Source: Thermus sp. LT1-2-5
GTDB taxonomy: Bacteria > Deinococcota > Deinococci > Deinococcales > Thermaceae
NCBI RefSeq assembly: GCF_040363165.1
Contig: NZ_BSRG01000002.1
Coordinates: forward strand, 268,154 to 332,153
Length of the DNA stretch: 64,000 bases
Direction of reading: 5' to 3'
The translations under genes were made by a program, and so were the position numbers. The notes beneath the pieces were generated by a model. The model made no database searches, had not been told where the DNA came from, and saw only the letters and a list, made by a program, of their open reading frames with translations. Below are positions 16,758-25,253 of this stretch, piece after piece (position 1 is the first letter of the stretch; each line of letters begins with the position of its first letter).

Positions 16758-18070
16758 GCCAACACCTCCTCTAGCGCTTTCCGTAAGGCCAAAAGGTCTT
16801 CCTCCTGGTGAAGCTCCGTGGCGGCGAAAAGGGCTAGGTTCTCCCCGTACTCCCGGGGCACGGGGGTGGCGGCGTGAAGGCCCCGAGCGGCCAAAGCCGC
16901 CCGCACCGCCTCCGGGGCCTTGGGAAGCCTCAGGGCGAACTCGTGGAAGAAGGGCTTTGGGGTGAAGGGCTCCACCCCCGGCACCTCCAGGAGGAGGTCG
17001 TGGAGGCGGTGGGCCAGGGCCACGCCCCGAAGGGCCACCTCCCTAAGCCCCTCGGGCCCCAAGGCCGCCAGGTACATGGCCCCCATGAGGGCGGTGAGCT
17101 GGGCGTTGGTGGTGATGTTGCTCTTGGCCTTGGCCCGCCTTATGTACTGCTCCCGGGCCTGCAGGGTGAGGATGAAGCCCCGCTTGCCCTCGGCGTCCAC
17201 GGTCTCGGAAACCAGGCGCCCCGGAAGCTGGCGCACGAAAGCCTTCTTGGTGGCCAAGTAGCCGAAGTGGGGGCCGCCATAACCCATGGGCAGGCCCAGG
17301 CTCTGCCCGTCCCCCACGGCGATGTCCGCCCCGTAGGCCCCGGGGGGCTTGAGCACCCCCAAGGAAAGGGGGTCCGCCACCGCCACGAAAAGCGCCCCCG
17401 CCCGGTGGGCCGCCTCCGCCAAGGGGGCGAGGTCCTCCAGGGCCCCCAGGTAGTTGGGGTTCTGGCCCACCACCGCCCCCACCGCCTCGGGCACGGGAAG
17501 GGAGGGGGTCCGCCCCCCTTCCAGGGGAAGCACCCTAAGCTCCGCCCCCACCGCCTCCAGATAGGCCTTCAGGACCGCCCGGTACTCGGGGTGGACCCCC
17601 TGGGAGACCCAAACAACCATCCGCCCCGTTTCCCGAAGGGCCAGCAAGACCCCCTCCGCCAGGGCGGTGGCGCCGTCGTACATGGAGGCGTTGGCCACCT
17701 CGAGGCCCGTGAGTTCGGCGATCATGGTCTGGTACTCAAAGGTGGCCTGCAAGACCCCTTGGCTCACCTCGGGTTGGTAAGGGGTATAGGCGGTGAGGAA
17801 CTCCCCCCGGCTCGCCAGGGCCTGGACCACGGGGGGCACGTGGTGGCTCCTAACCCCCCCGCCCAAAAACGCCTTGGGGGCGGGGAGGTTTTGGGCGGCA
17901 AGGCGCCGAAGGGCCTCTAAAACCGCCCACTCCGGGAGCGGCTCAGGCAGGTCTATGGGGGGGTTTAGGATCTCTGCGGGCAGGTGGCGGAAGAGGTCCT
18001 CCAGGCTTTCCGCTCCCACCCGTCTGAGCATCTCCTGGATCTCCGCCTCGGTATGGGGCGTGTAGTCCAT
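16754..18070 (-). CDS. gcvPA: glycine dehydrogenase (decarboxylating) subunit 1
   Basis: N-terminal-half homologue of P-protein that completes the active site of GcvPB in an alpha2beta2 enzyme. With ATG 18070 (MDYTPHTEAEIQEML) it has 438 residues, the size of the T. thermophilus alpha subunit. AAGGA lies 8 nt upstream. An in-frame TTG 18 bp earlier was rejected because it would place the ribosome site inside the gene. Typical segments include GGGVRSHHVPPVV and QTMIAELTGLEVANASMYDG. A hairpin in the 111-bp gap before it may attenuate transcription arriving from gcvH. Confidence 0.95.
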   Translation of the reverse strand: MDYTPHTEAEIQEMLRRVGAESLEDLFRHLPAEILNPPIDLPEPLPEWAVLEALRRLAAQNLPAPKAFLGGGVRSHHVPPVVQALASRGEFLTAYTPYQPEVSQGVLQATFEYQTMIAELTGLEVANASMYDGATALAEGVLLALRETGRMVVWVSQGVHPEYRAVLKAYLEAVGAELRVLPLEGGRTPSLPVPEAVGAVVGQNPNYLGALEDLAPLAEAAHRAGALFVAVADPLSLGVLKPPGAYGADIAVGDGQSLGLPMGYGGPHFGYLATKKAFVRQLPGRLVSETVDAEGKRGFILTLQAREQYIRRAKAKSNITTNAQLTALMGAMYLAALGPEGLREVALRGVALAHRLHDLLLEVPGVEPFTPKPFFHEFALRLPKAPEAVRAALAARGLHAATPVPREYGENLALFAATELHQEEDLLALRKALEEVLA

Positions 18071-18086
18071 AGGTCCATCCTTAACC

Positions 18087-18113
18087 AAAACCCCCGGGCC
18101 ATTTGACCCGGGG
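18087..18113 (-). terminator. hairpin between gcvH and gcvPA
   Basis: On the minus strand, CCCCGGG-TCAAATGG-CCCGGGG followed by GTTTT, 17 nt before the gcvPA start codon. Another small hairpin (AGGGC-TTTT-GCCCT) lies just upstream. It looks like an intra-operon terminator or attenuator. Confidence 0.55.
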
Positions 18114-18181
18114 CAACAAAGGGCAAAAGCCCTCCGCCTAAACCCACCTGGGGAAGGCTCGCCCCGCCGAAAGCCATGGCC

Positions 18182-18568
18182 CTACGCTTCGCTCTCCAAG
18201 GCCTCCTGGTAACCCTCGGCGTCCAGGAGGTCATCCAGATCTCCCAGGTCTAGGGGACGGAGGCGGAAGATCCAGCCCTCCCCGTACGGGTCCTGGTTGA
18301 TGAGCTCCGGGGTCTTCTCCAGGGCCAGGTTCACCTCCACCACCTCCCCGGCCACGGGAGCGTAGATATCGGAGGCGGTCTTCACGCTCTCCACCACCGC
18401 CACCGCCTCGCCCTTTTCCACCTTGCGCCCCACCTCGGGGAGCTCCACGTAAACCACGTCTCCCAAGGCGTCTTGGGCGTAGTCGGTGATGCCCACCAGC
18501 ACCGTGTCCCCCTCGGGCAGGGCCCACTCGTGGGTCTTGGTGTAAAAGCGGTCCTTGGGTATGTCCAT
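18182..18568 (-). CDS. gcvH: glycine cleavage system H protein
   Basis: 128-residue lipoyl carrier that shuttles the aminomethyl intermediate between P, T and L proteins. The lipoylated lysine is K63 in VESVKTASD, within the usual ESVKxxSD motif. The N-terminus ([15 protein letters not shown]) matches the family. ATG 18568 is preceded by AGGAGG. Lies 18 bp after gcvT in the same direction. Confidence 0.97.
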   Translation of the reverse strand: MDIPKDRFYTKTHEWALPEGDTVLVGITDYAQDALGDVVYVELPEVGRKVEKGEAVAVVESVKTASDIYAPVAGEVVEVNLALEKTPELINQDPYGEGWIFRLRPLDLGDLDDLLDAEGYQEALESEA

Positions 18569-18586
18569 AGCGCCTCCTAACCCCCG

Positions 18587-19636
18587 CTATTTTAGCGGCA
18601 CAAAGGGCAAGGGGCTAAGGGAAGCCTGTACCCGTCTGCCCCGCACCTCCACGAAGAAGGGACCTTCCGCCCCCTCCTCCACGTAGGCCAAGGCGATGCC
18701 CTTCTCGAGAAGGGGGGAGTAGCCCCCGCTGGTCACCCGGCCCACCGGGGCTTCCCCAGAGAGGACCGGGTAGCCTTCCCGGGGGATGCCCGTTTCCAGC
18801 ACCAGACCCACCACCTTTTCCCGGCAGGGGGAGGCCAGCATGGCCTCCTTGCCAAAGAAGGCCTTCTCCTTCTTCACCACCCAGGCCCAGGGGGTGCAGA
18901 GGGGGTTGGTGGCCTCGGTGAGCTCGTGGCCGTAAAGGGGGAAGCCGGCCTCGAGCCTAAGGGTATCCCGGGCCCCAAGGCCCGCCGGCTTCGCCCCCCT
19001 TTCCACCAGGGCCACGAACACCGCCTCGGCGTCCTCCGGGGCGAGGAAGATTTCGAAGCCGTCCTCCCCCGTGTACCCCGTGCGGGCGAGAAGGGCGGGA
19101 CGCCCCGCCACCTGCGCCCGGAACACATCGTTTTTCTTTTTCTGGGAAAGGTCCGCCTCGGTAAGCTCCTGGAGGAGACTTTCCGCCTGTGGGCCCTGGA
19201 GGGCGAGGAGGGCCGTCCTTTCGGAGGCATCCTCCAGCTCCACCCGGAAGCCCGCCGCCAGGGCCTCGAGGTGGGCGAAGTCCTTGGCGATGTTGGCGGC
19301 GTTCACCACCATGAGGTACTCCGCCTCTCCTAAGCGGTAGAGGTAGATGTCGTCCACCACCCCGCCCCTTTCGTTGGGGAGCATGGAGTACTGGGCCCTT
19401 CCCACCTTGAGCCGGGCGGCGTCGTTGGCCGTGGCCCACTGGAGGAAGGCTAACGCCTCCTCCCCCCGGATCCAGAACTCCCCCATGTGGCTCACGTCGA
19501 AAAGCCCCGCCCCCTGCCGCACCGCCAGGTGCTCCTCCACGATGGAGGTGTACTGCAGGGGAAGGGCATAGCCGGCAAACTCCACCATGCGCCCGCCCAG
19601 GCGCAGGTGGGCCTCGTAAAGGGGGGTCCGCTTCAT
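18587..19636 (-). CDS. gcvT: aminomethyltransferase (glycine cleavage T protein)
   Basis: Transfers the methylene group from aminomethyl-lipoyl-GcvH to tetrahydrofolate and releases ammonia. 349 residues: KRTPLYEAHLRLGGRMVEFAGYALP at the N-terminus, the GLFDVSHMGEF segment, and the folate-binding TGYTGEDGFEIF region. First gene of the gcv operon and 15 bp after herA on the same strand. No Shine-Dalgarno site is evident. TAGCAT 9 nt upstream could be a -10 for a near-leaderless transcript. No glycine riboswitch was found upstream. Confidence 0.96.
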   Translation of the reverse strand: MKRTPLYEAHLRLGGRMVEFAGYALPLQYTSIVEEHLAVRQGAGLFDVSHMGEFWIRGEEALAFLQWATANDAARLKVGRAQYSMLPNERGGVVDDIYLYRLGEAEYLMVVNAANIAKDFAHLEALAAGFRVELEDASERTALLALQGPQAESLLQELTEADLSQKKKNDVFRAQVAGRPALLARTGYTGEDGFEIFLAPEDAEAVFVALVERGAKPAGLGARDTLRLEAGFPLYGHELTEATNPLCTPWAWVVKKEKAFFGKEAMLASPCREKVVGLVLETGIPREGYPVLSGEAPVGRVTSGGYSPLLEKGIALAYVEEGAEGPFFVEVRGRRVQASLSPLPFVPLK

Positions 19637-19651
19637 GGCAAGGCCATGCTA

Positions 19652-21376
19652 CTAAAAAAGCTCCCGCCTTAGGGCCTCGGCGGAGTTGTCCTCCAGGACC
19701 TCCTCCCGCTTGGTGGCCCAGGCGGGGAAGGGGAAGCGCACCAAAAGGGGCACGGGGATCTCCGGCTGCTGCAGGATCACCGCCCCCTGGGGCAGGATGA
19801 GGGCCCTTTGCCGGAAGGAGGTGGGGAGGAAGCGGTACTCGGGGCGCTCCGCCTCCGCGGCGTCCAGCCGGCCCACCACCCGGATAGCGGCGTTGGCCAC
19901 CACCCGGCGCTCCACCTCGCTCGCCGTCTGCTCCGCCCCGATGAGGATGACCCCTAAGGAGCGGCCCCGCTCGGCGATGTCTAAAAGCACGTCCTTGATG
20001 GGGCCTTCTTCGTCCCGGGGGGCGTACTTGTTGAGCTCGTCCAAGACGATGAAGACCCGGCCCCGGTACTGCCCCCGCTCCTTGCGCTCGAAGACGTCCT
20101 TGAGGAGGCTTCCCACCACGAACATCTGCGCCTGGGGGGAGAGCTTGGCCAGGTCCACCACGTGCACCTGCTCCCCCTGAAGGGGGTCCGGGGGGTTGCC
20201 GGGGCGGTCGCCCCGGATGAGGTGGGCCACGTTCTCCACGCTGGCCCGAAGCCGCCTGATGAAGGCCTCGAGGGTCCCTCGGGCCTGCCGTGCGGTCCAG
20301 CTCCGGTCCCCTTCCCCCTCCCCCGTTTCCGGCCCCAGAAGCTTGTACTCCAAGTAGCGCACCAGCTCGGCAAAGCTCTTCAGGCGCACCTTGCCCAAGG
20401 CGTCGAAGGTGATCCCCTCGGGCAGCTCTTCCTTGGCCCAGTCCTCCACCAGGAGGTGGGGACCCTTCTGCCCCTCGGCAAGCCGCCGGAGCTTTTCCGT
20501 GAGGTGCTGCACCAAAAAGCCCAGGTTGGTCATAAAGCCCCGGTCGGCGAAGAGGAAGGGCAGAAGCCCCCTTTGGCAGAACTGGACCAGGTCGTAGTGG
20601 TAGGCCCGCACCCCCTCCAGCCGGGTCTCCACATCGGGCACGTACCCGTCCTTCTTGGGCGGGGCCAAAAAGGCCACGCTCTGGAAGGGAGTGGCGGGCA
20701 GGCCCAGGGCCTGGTAGGCCTGCCTCGCCTCCTCCGTGAGGCGGGCGTTGGGCTTGTCCAGGAAGAAGAGGTCCTCCCCCTTGACGTTGAAAAGGAGCAC
20801 CTTGGCCTGGTGGGCATCCTTCAGGACCCCGCTTTCCAAGAGGCTTTTGAGGAGAAAGGTGGCGTAGCTGGTCTTGGCCGCCACCCCGCTGATGCCGGAG
20901 ATGTTCACGTGCCCGCCCTTCACCCCGTTCAAAAACTCCAGGTTCAAATAGGCCACCTCCCCGTTCTTGAGGAGGCCGGCGGGGAGCTTGGTGCTTCCCC
21001 TTTGGTTCTTCATGGCCTCGTAGTAAAGGGCGAGCTCCAGGTCCTCCCCCTCCGCCAGGTAAACGGGAGAGCCGGGGTCGGGGGGGAAGAACTCCTCGGG
21101 GAGGATCCGGGTCACGCTCACGTGGGCCACGTAGGCCAGGCTCACGGGGATTTGGCCCTGAACGGCGAGGAAGGTGTCCGTATCGTAGGTCTCCCCCTCG
21201 TGGACCTTGGCCACGTGGTCCACCATGCCGAAGTAGCGCACCTTCCCCACCTTGGGGTGGAAGCCTTCCACCACCACCAGGTCGTCCAGCCGCAAAAGGC
21301 CTTCCCCCTCCACCCCCACCCAGAAGGCCAAGGGGGTGGCCTCCCGGCTTCCCAACACCACGCCGATCCGCTCCAT
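19652..21376 (-). CDS. herA: HerA-family hexameric DNA translocase (DUF87 ATPase)
   Basis: 574-residue FtsK/HerA-type ATPase expected to pump duplex DNA into the NurA nuclease during end resection. An N-terminal beta-barrel region (about 1-150) precedes the ATPase core. Walker A reads GISGVAAKTSY, lacking the usual glycine before the lysine. Walker B is VFIVLDELNKY, followed by a sensor region ILIGAEQTASEVERRV. ATG 21376 overlaps the nurA stop as TGATG and has GGAGG 6 nt upstream; a TTG one codon earlier is less well spaced. The pairing with nurA supports the assignment more than the P-loop alone. Confidence 0.85.
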   Translation of the reverse strand: MERIGVVLGSREATPLAFWVGVEGEGLLRLDDLVVVEGFHPKVGKVRYFGMVDHVAKVHEGETYDTDTFLAVQGQIPVSLAYVAHVSVTRILPEEFFPPDPGSPVYLAEGEDLELALYYEAMKNQRGSTKLPAGLLKNGEVAYLNLEFLNGVKGGHVNISGISGVAAKTSYATFLLKSLLESGVLKDAHQAKVLLFNVKGEDLFFLDKPNARLTEEARQAYQALGLPATPFQSVAFLAPPKKDGYVPDVETRLEGVRAYHYDLVQFCQRGLLPFLFADRGFMTNLGFLVQHLTEKLRRLAEGQKGPHLLVEDWAKEELPEGITFDALGKVRLKSFAELVRYLEYKLLGPETGEGEGDRSWTARQARGTLEAFIRRLRASVENVAHLIRGDRPGNPPDPLQGEQVHVVDLAKLSPQAQMFVVGSLLKDVFERKERGQYRGRVFIVLDELNKYAPRDEEGPIKDVLLDIAERGRSLGVILIGAEQTASEVERRVVANAAIRVVGRLDAAEAERPEYRFLPTSFRQRALILPQGAVILQQPEIPVPLLVRFPFPAWATKREEVLEDNSAEALRRELF

Positions 21377-22254
21377 CAACCACCTCCCAGATGCCGGGCC
21401 AACAACCTGGCCACCACCTCGCGGCTTCCCATCCTCCGGCCCAGCTCCCTTTCCAAGCCCCCCACGGGGGTGAGGTTCTGGGGCGCCCGGGAGTCCTTGA
21501 CGGGGTGAGAGGCCAAGGCGGGAAAGAGGCTTAAGGAAAGGGCGGCGAGGGCCTCGTAAGGGCCCTCCATAGGGGTTTCCAGGCGCAAAAGCCCCGCCTC
21601 CGGGGGCCTCACCCCTTCCGGGGGCAAGGGCAGGCGCAAATACCAGCTGGCGAGCTCCTGCCCCTTGCGCCGGATGCGGAAAAGGGGGCTTCGCTCCCCG
21701 GGGGCAAGCCTGGCCAGGAGGGCCTCCTTTTCCGGGGGCAGGTAGCGGGCCCAGTGGGTTTTGACGTAGCCCACCAGGGGCCCTTCCCGCTTAAGGCGCA
21801 CGGGGCCATCCACCACCAAAAGCCCTCCGGAAAGCTCCTTAGCCACCTCCGCTTCCAAGGTGGCCCTGGCCCGCCGCAAGCCCTCCTGGAGGGCGTAAAT
21901 CCCCTCCCCCTCCACGGGGAAGGGCGCATACAGGAGCTCGCCCGCCGGCAGGGGCTCGGAGAGCCCCACCCCCACCCGGCGCACCACGGGGGAAAGAAGC
22001 CGCATCCTCCCCTCCTCGTAGACCACCGCCCCCGCGGCCACGCACCCTAAAAGGGCCAACCGCCTCCCCTCGGCCACAAGCCCCTCCGCCCGCTCCTTCC
22101 CGTCCAGGAAGTAAAGGGGCTCGGGCCAGGGAAGCGCCTCACCCGTCCTTGGTTCCCAAGGCTCCTCCAGGGGCCAAAACCCCTCGGGTTCCGGCCCCTC
22201 GGGCATGAGCTCCTGGGCCTGGGGAAGCTCCAGGGCGTAAAGCCGCCAGGCCAT
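21376..22254 (-). CDS. nurA: NurA-domain nuclease, HerA partner
   Basis: 292-residue protein with NurA-domain features: an early acidic motif YFLDGKERAEG (about 48-58), a second acidic strand LLVVDGPVRL (about 145-154), the downstream VGYVKTHW, and a C-terminal HPVKDSRAPQNLTPVGGLE block. NurA family enzymes are Mn-dependent 5'-3' nucleases that form dimers capping the HerA hexamer. The ATG lies 6 nt after TAATCT, a leaderless-type promoter overlapping the malic enzyme stop codon. Translationally coupled to herA. Confidence 0.8.
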   Translation of the reverse strand: MAWRLYALELPQAQELMPEGPEPEGFWPLEEPWEPRTGEALPWPEPLYFLDGKERAEGLVAEGRRLALLGCVAAGAVVYEEGRMRLLSPVVRRVGVGLSEPLPAGELLYAPFPVEGEGIYALQEGLRRARATLEAEVAKELSGGLLVVDGPVRLKREGPLVGYVKTHWARYLPPEKEALLARLAPGERSPLFRIRRKGQELASWYLRLPLPPEGVRPPEAGLLRLETPMEGPYEALAALSLSLFPALASHPVKDSRAPQNLTPVGGLERELGRRMGSREVVARLLARHLGGG

Positions 22255-22258
22255 GCCC

Positions 22259-23989
22259 CTAGATTACCGGGGCAGGGCGGTACGGGAGGTACCTGGGCTC
22301 CCAGAAACGGCTTTGCACGAAGGCTAGAAGCTCCTCCAAGGAAAGCCCCTGGATCCGCTCCTCCTCCGCCACCCCCTCCTCCAGGGCCTTGCGCATGACC
22401 CGGGCGGCCACGTAGGGGGAGACCTCCCTTAGGTGGCGCACCGGGGGATAAAGGAGTTCAGGGAAACGCTCCCGGGTGAAGTCGTAGAGGGCGTAAGCGG
22501 CCTCGAGGACCATCCCGTCCGTCACCTCCCGGGCCCGGGCGAGGACGGCCCCCAGGCCAAGCCCAGGGAAGACGAAGGCGTTGTTCCCCTGGCCCACGGG
22601 AATGGTCCGGCCCATGTACCCCACGGGGGGGAAGGGGCTCCCCGCGGCCACCAAGGCCCGCCCCTCCGTCCAGTAGATGAGGTCATCGGGCAGGGCCTCG
22701 CTGGCGGAGGTGGGGTTGGAAAGGGGGAAGATCACCGGGCGGGGGGTGTGTTCCAGCATGGCCCGCGCCACCGGCTCGGTGAAGCTCCCCCCCTGCCCGG
22801 AAAGGCCCAAGAGCACCGTGGCCCGAGCGTTTTGGATGGTTTCCAAGAGGTTTGGGTACTCGCCCGAGAAGCGCCAGCCCATAAGGCGCTCCCGCCTTTG
22901 GGCGAAGGGGCGCTTGTAGGCCTCCATGTTTCGCCCTTCCACCAAAAGCCCCCGGGAATCCAGGACCAGGACCCGGGCCTTGGCCTCCTCCTCGCTTAAC
23001 CCCTCCCGCTTCATCCCTTCCACAAGGGCCCAGGCCACGCCGATCCCCCCAGCCCCCGCCCCGTAGACCACCACCACCTGGTCCGCCAGCCTTTCCCCCT
23101 TAAGGCGGCAGGCGGAGAGGACCCCGGCCAGGGCCACGGCCCCCGTGCCCTGGATGTCGTCGTTGAAGGAAGGCACCACCTTCCGGTAGCGCTCCAGAAC
23201 GCTAAAAGCTGCCTCCTTGGCGAAGTCCTCCCACTGGATGAGGGCCTTGGGGTAGCGCTGTTTCACCGCCTCCACGAAGCGGTCCAGGAACCGATAGTAG
23301 GCCTCGCCCCTTAGGCGCTTGTGCCGCACCCCCAGGTAAAGGGGGTCGTTCAGGAGGTCCTCCCGGTCCGTGCCCACGTCCAGCTCCACGGGCAGGGTCT
23401 TGTCGGGCCCCACCCCGCCCACGGCGGTGTAAAGGGTGAGCTTGCCGATGGCGATGGCCATCCCGCCAAAGCCTTGGTCCCCGATGCCCAAGATGGCGGA
23501 CGAGTCCGTGGCCACGATGAGGCGCACCTCCTCCAGGGGCACGTTCCCCAAGGCCTCCTCCACCCGCTCGATGTTCTTGGTGCTGGCGGTGAAGCCCCGG
23601 GGGTAGCGGTAGATGTGGGAAAACTCCCGCACCGCCTCCCCCACGGTGGGGGTGTAGAGGATGGGGAGCATCTCCTCCAGGTGGTCCACCACCAGGGCGT
23701 AGAAGAGGACCTCGTTGCGGTCCTGCAGGTGGCGCAGGTAGATGTGCTTCTCCAGGGGGGAGGCGATGAGGCGGTAGCGGCGATAGACCCGTTCCTTCTG
23801 CTCCTCTAGGGTGTTCACGTGGGGGGGCAGGAGGCCCTCTAAACCTAGGGCGCGCCTTTCCTCCTCGGTGAAGGCGGTGCCCTTATTGAGGAGGGGAAGC
23901 CTTAAGAGCAAAAAGCCCGTGACGTAAGGCTCTAAGTAGCGCTCGCCCTTCTCGTCCCGCTTGACGTCGTAATAGCGGCTAACTGGCAT
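22259..23989 (-). CDS. NAD-dependent malic enzyme
   Basis: Oxidatively decarboxylates malate to pyruvate. At 576 residues it is the long (MaeA/eukaryotic-like) form. Visible are [10 protein letters not shown], the metal/malate region [16 protein letters not shown] with its acidic pair, the dinucleotide fold [16 protein letters not shown], and [16 protein letters not shown]. The NAD versus NADP preference is inferred from the long-form type. It ends 5 bp before the nurA start on the same strand and begins 61 bp after the SufT-like gene. No ribosome site is obvious upstream of its ATG. Confidence 0.93.
   Translation of the reverse strand: MPVSRYYDVKRDEKGERYLEPYVTGFLLLRLPLLNKGTAFTEEERRALGLEGLLPPHVNTLEEQKERVYRRYRLIASPLEKHIYLRHLQDRNEVLFYALVVDHLEEMLPILYTPTVGEAVREFSHIYRYPRGFTASTKNIERVEEALGNVPLEEVRLIVATDSSAILGIGDQGFGGMAIAIGKLTLYTAVGGVGPDKTLPVELDVGTDREDLLNDPLYLGVRHKRLRGEAYYRFLDRFVEAVKQRYPKALIQWEDFAKEAAFSVLERYRKVVPSFNDDIQGTGAVALAGVLSACRLKGERLADQVVVVYGAGAGGIGVAWALVEGMKREGLSEEEAKARVLVLDSRGLLVEGRNMEAYKRPFAQRRERLMGWRFSGEYPNLLETIQNARATVLLGLSGQGGSFTEPVARAMLEHTPRPVIFPLSNPTSASEALPDDLIYWTEGRALVAAGSPFPPVGYMGRTIPVGQGNNAFVFPGLGLGAVLARAREVTDGMVLEAAYALYDFTRERFPELLYPPVRHLREVSPYVAARVMRKALEEGVAEEERIQGLSLEELLAFVQSRFWEPRYLPYRPAPVI
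22261..22266 (-). promoter_or_regulatory. -10 element of leaderless nurA-herA promoter
   Basis: TAATCT on the minus strand, 6 nt before the nurA ATG and sharing bases with the TAG stop of the malic enzyme gene. Confidence 0.5.
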
Positions 23990-24050
23990 GCCCCTATTTT
24001 TTCACCTCGCCCGAGGAAAAAGGCCCCAAGCGGGCGAGGCGGGGGCTCCC

Positions 24051-24383
24051 CTAGACGTTGAAGCCGAACATGCGCATCATGCGCTTTCCCTCCTCCGTCA
24101 TGCGGGCCGGGGTCCAGGGCGGGGTCCAGACGAACTCCACGTTCACCCCCTGCACCCCAGGTAGGCGCATGACCGCCATCTCCGCATCCGCCTTCACCAC
24201 GTCCTGGGCGGGGCAGCCGATAGCGGTGAGGGTCATGGTGATGTCCACCACGCCGTTTTCGTGGATCTCCACGTCGTAGACGAGGCCCAGGTCCACGATG
24301 TTCACCGGGATCTCGGGATCGTAGACCACCTTGAGGGCCTCGAGGACCTGCTCCTTGGTGGGCAACGTGGCCTCGGTTTCCAT
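24051..24383 (-). CDS. SufT-like MIP18-family iron-sulfur assembly protein
   Basis: 110-residue DUF59/MIP18 protein (SufT, PaaD relatives) thought to help mature Fe-S proteins. Features: VYDPEIPVNIVDLGLVYDVEI (residues about 20-40) with the DPE and DLGL motifs, TLTAIGCPAQD with the conserved cysteine, and VWTPPWTPARMTEEGK near the end. ATG 24383 was chosen because it lies 7 nt after TATACT; the frame extends upstream but that part is promoter DNA. Divergent from the TerC riboswitch. This genome's many Fe-S proteins (PsrAB, Nuo) are possible clients. Confidence 0.88.
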   Translation of the reverse strand: METEATLPTKEQVLEALKVVYDPEIPVNIVDLGLVYDVEIHENGVVDITMTLTAIGCPAQDVVKADAEMAVMRLPGVQGVNVEFVWTPPWTPARMTEEGKRMMRMFGFNV

Positions 24384-24390
24384 GCCCTTC

Positions 24391-24396
24391 AGTATA
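24391..24396 (-). promoter_or_regulatory. -10 element of the SufT-like gene
   Basis: TATACT on the minus strand, 7 nt before the ATG at 24383; leaderless geometry. Confidence 0.6.
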
Positions 24397-24418
24397 CTCG
24401 GAAAACCCCAGCGCCTTT

Positions 24419-24427
24419 TGCTATAAT
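24419..24427 (+). promoter_or_regulatory. extended -10 promoter of the terC riboswitch RNA
   Basis: TGCTATAAT, an extended -10 with a perfect TATAAT. Six nucleotides later comes base 24434, the first G of the riboswitch P1 helix, so the transcript would begin exactly at the aptamer. Confidence 0.7.
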
Positions 24428-24433
24428 GCCCCC

Positions 24434-24543
24434 GGTTGGGGAGTAGCCCCAAGCCGGCACCCCGTCAAGACGGGCCCATGGCCCCGGGGGCCGGGGGCAA
24501 GAAGCCCGGGCAAGACCACCGCTTCGTGCGGTGGTCTTTCTTT
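24434..24543 (+). ncRNA. yybP-ykoY (manganese) riboswitch with overlapping terminator
   Basis: Aptamer hallmarks of the Mn2+-sensing yybP-ykoY class are all present. GGTTGG (24434-24439) leads into GGAGTAG (24440-24446), CGTCAAGACG occurs near 24463, and GCAAGA (24510-24515) leads into CCACC (24516-24520), which pairs with the opening GGTTGG to close P1. The same CCACC is part of the 5' arm of an 11-bp terminator, AAGACCACCGC-TTCGT-GCGGTGGTCTT (24512-24538), followed by TCTTTG. Metal binding would hold P1 together, break the terminator and allow terC transcription: an ON switch. GTGGAGGTGAAGC precedes the ATG. Confidence 0.88.
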
Positions 24544-24556
24544 GTGGAGGTGAAGC

Positions 24557-25252
24557 ATGGAGGCCAGCGTCCTTTCGGTGATCCTCATCCTGGTGGCCCT
24601 GGAGGTGATCCTCTCCGCGGACAACGCCTTGATCCTCGGGGTTATGGTCCAGAAACTGCCCGTCCACCTCAGGCGGAAGGCCCTCTTCTACGGCATCCTG
24701 GGCGCCTACGTCCTAAGGGGTCTCGCCCTCCTCTTCGCTGCCCTGGTCATCAAGCTCTGGTGGGTGCAGGTTCTTGGAGCCCTTTACCTCCTCTACATCG
24801 CCCTCAAGCACTTTCTCAAGCCCGAGGAAGCCCAGGCCCCGCCCCCCCTAGAGGTGAGCGCCGCCCACTTCTGGAAGGTGGTGGCCCAGGTGGAGCTCAT
24901 GGACTTGGCCTTCGCCGTGGACTCGGTGCTGGTGGCCGTGGCCCTTTCCGACAAGCTCTGGGTCATCTACACTGGGGTCTTCTTAGGCATCTTGGCCCTT
25001 AGGATGTTGGCCAGCCTGGTGGTGACCCTCCTGGACCGCTACCCCCGGTTCAAGCACCTAGCCTACGTGGTGGTGGGCCTCGCCGGGGTGAAGCTCCTCC
25101 TAGGCGGCTGGGACAAGCTGGCCAAGGAAACCCTCCACCGCCCCGAGCTGGCCTTGGGCCTGGACAAAGAAGCCTTTAGCCTCCTCATCCTGGGCGTCCT
25201 CCTTCTGGGAAGCCTCTGGGCCCTGCGGAAACCCGCGGAGCGCGCCGCCTAA
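24557..25252 (+). CDS. TerC-family membrane protein, probable Mn2+ exporter
   Basis: 231-residue inner membrane protein with about seven helices. The TerC signature acidic residues sit inside membrane segments: EVILSADNALILG (about 16-28) and ELMDLAFAVDSVLVAVAL (about 114-131). TerC proteins downstream of yybP-ykoY riboswitches export manganese, or load exported metalloenzymes; the riboswitch here makes manganese the likely substrate. A good Shine-Dalgarno site (GGAGGTGAAGC) precedes ATG 24557. The DedA gene follows with one base between stop and start. Confidence 0.9.
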   Translation: MEASVLSVILILVALEVILSADNALILGVMVQKLPVHLRRKALFYGILGAYVLRGLALLFAALVIKLWWVQVLGALYLLYIALKHFLKPEEAQAPPPLEVSAAHFWKVVAQVELMDLAFAVDSVLVAVALSDKLWVIYTGVFLGILALRMLASLVVTLLDRYPRFKHLAYVVVGLAGVKLLLGGWDKLAKETLHRPELALGLDKEAFSLLILGVLLLGSLWALRKPAERAA

Positions 25253-25253
25253 G

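Noticed and set aside
18071..18181. Possible glycine riboswitch in the gcv operon.
   Set aside because: The gap is inside the operon, is too short for the tandem aptamer, and lacks the conserved core; the region upstream of gcvT is only 15 bp.
18957..21383. An 808-codon minus-strand frame spanning herA and gcvT.
   Set aside because: It is the +1-shifted frame of two recognisable genes, of low complexity (Gly/Pro/Arg), and crosses their intergenic gap.
20162..21508. Long plus-strand open frame opposite herA (and a similar one opposite gcvPB and gcvPA).
   Set aside because: These are antisense shadows produced by GC-rich third positions. Their translations are Gly/His/Pro/Val-rich without motifs, while the minus strand encodes clear enzymes.
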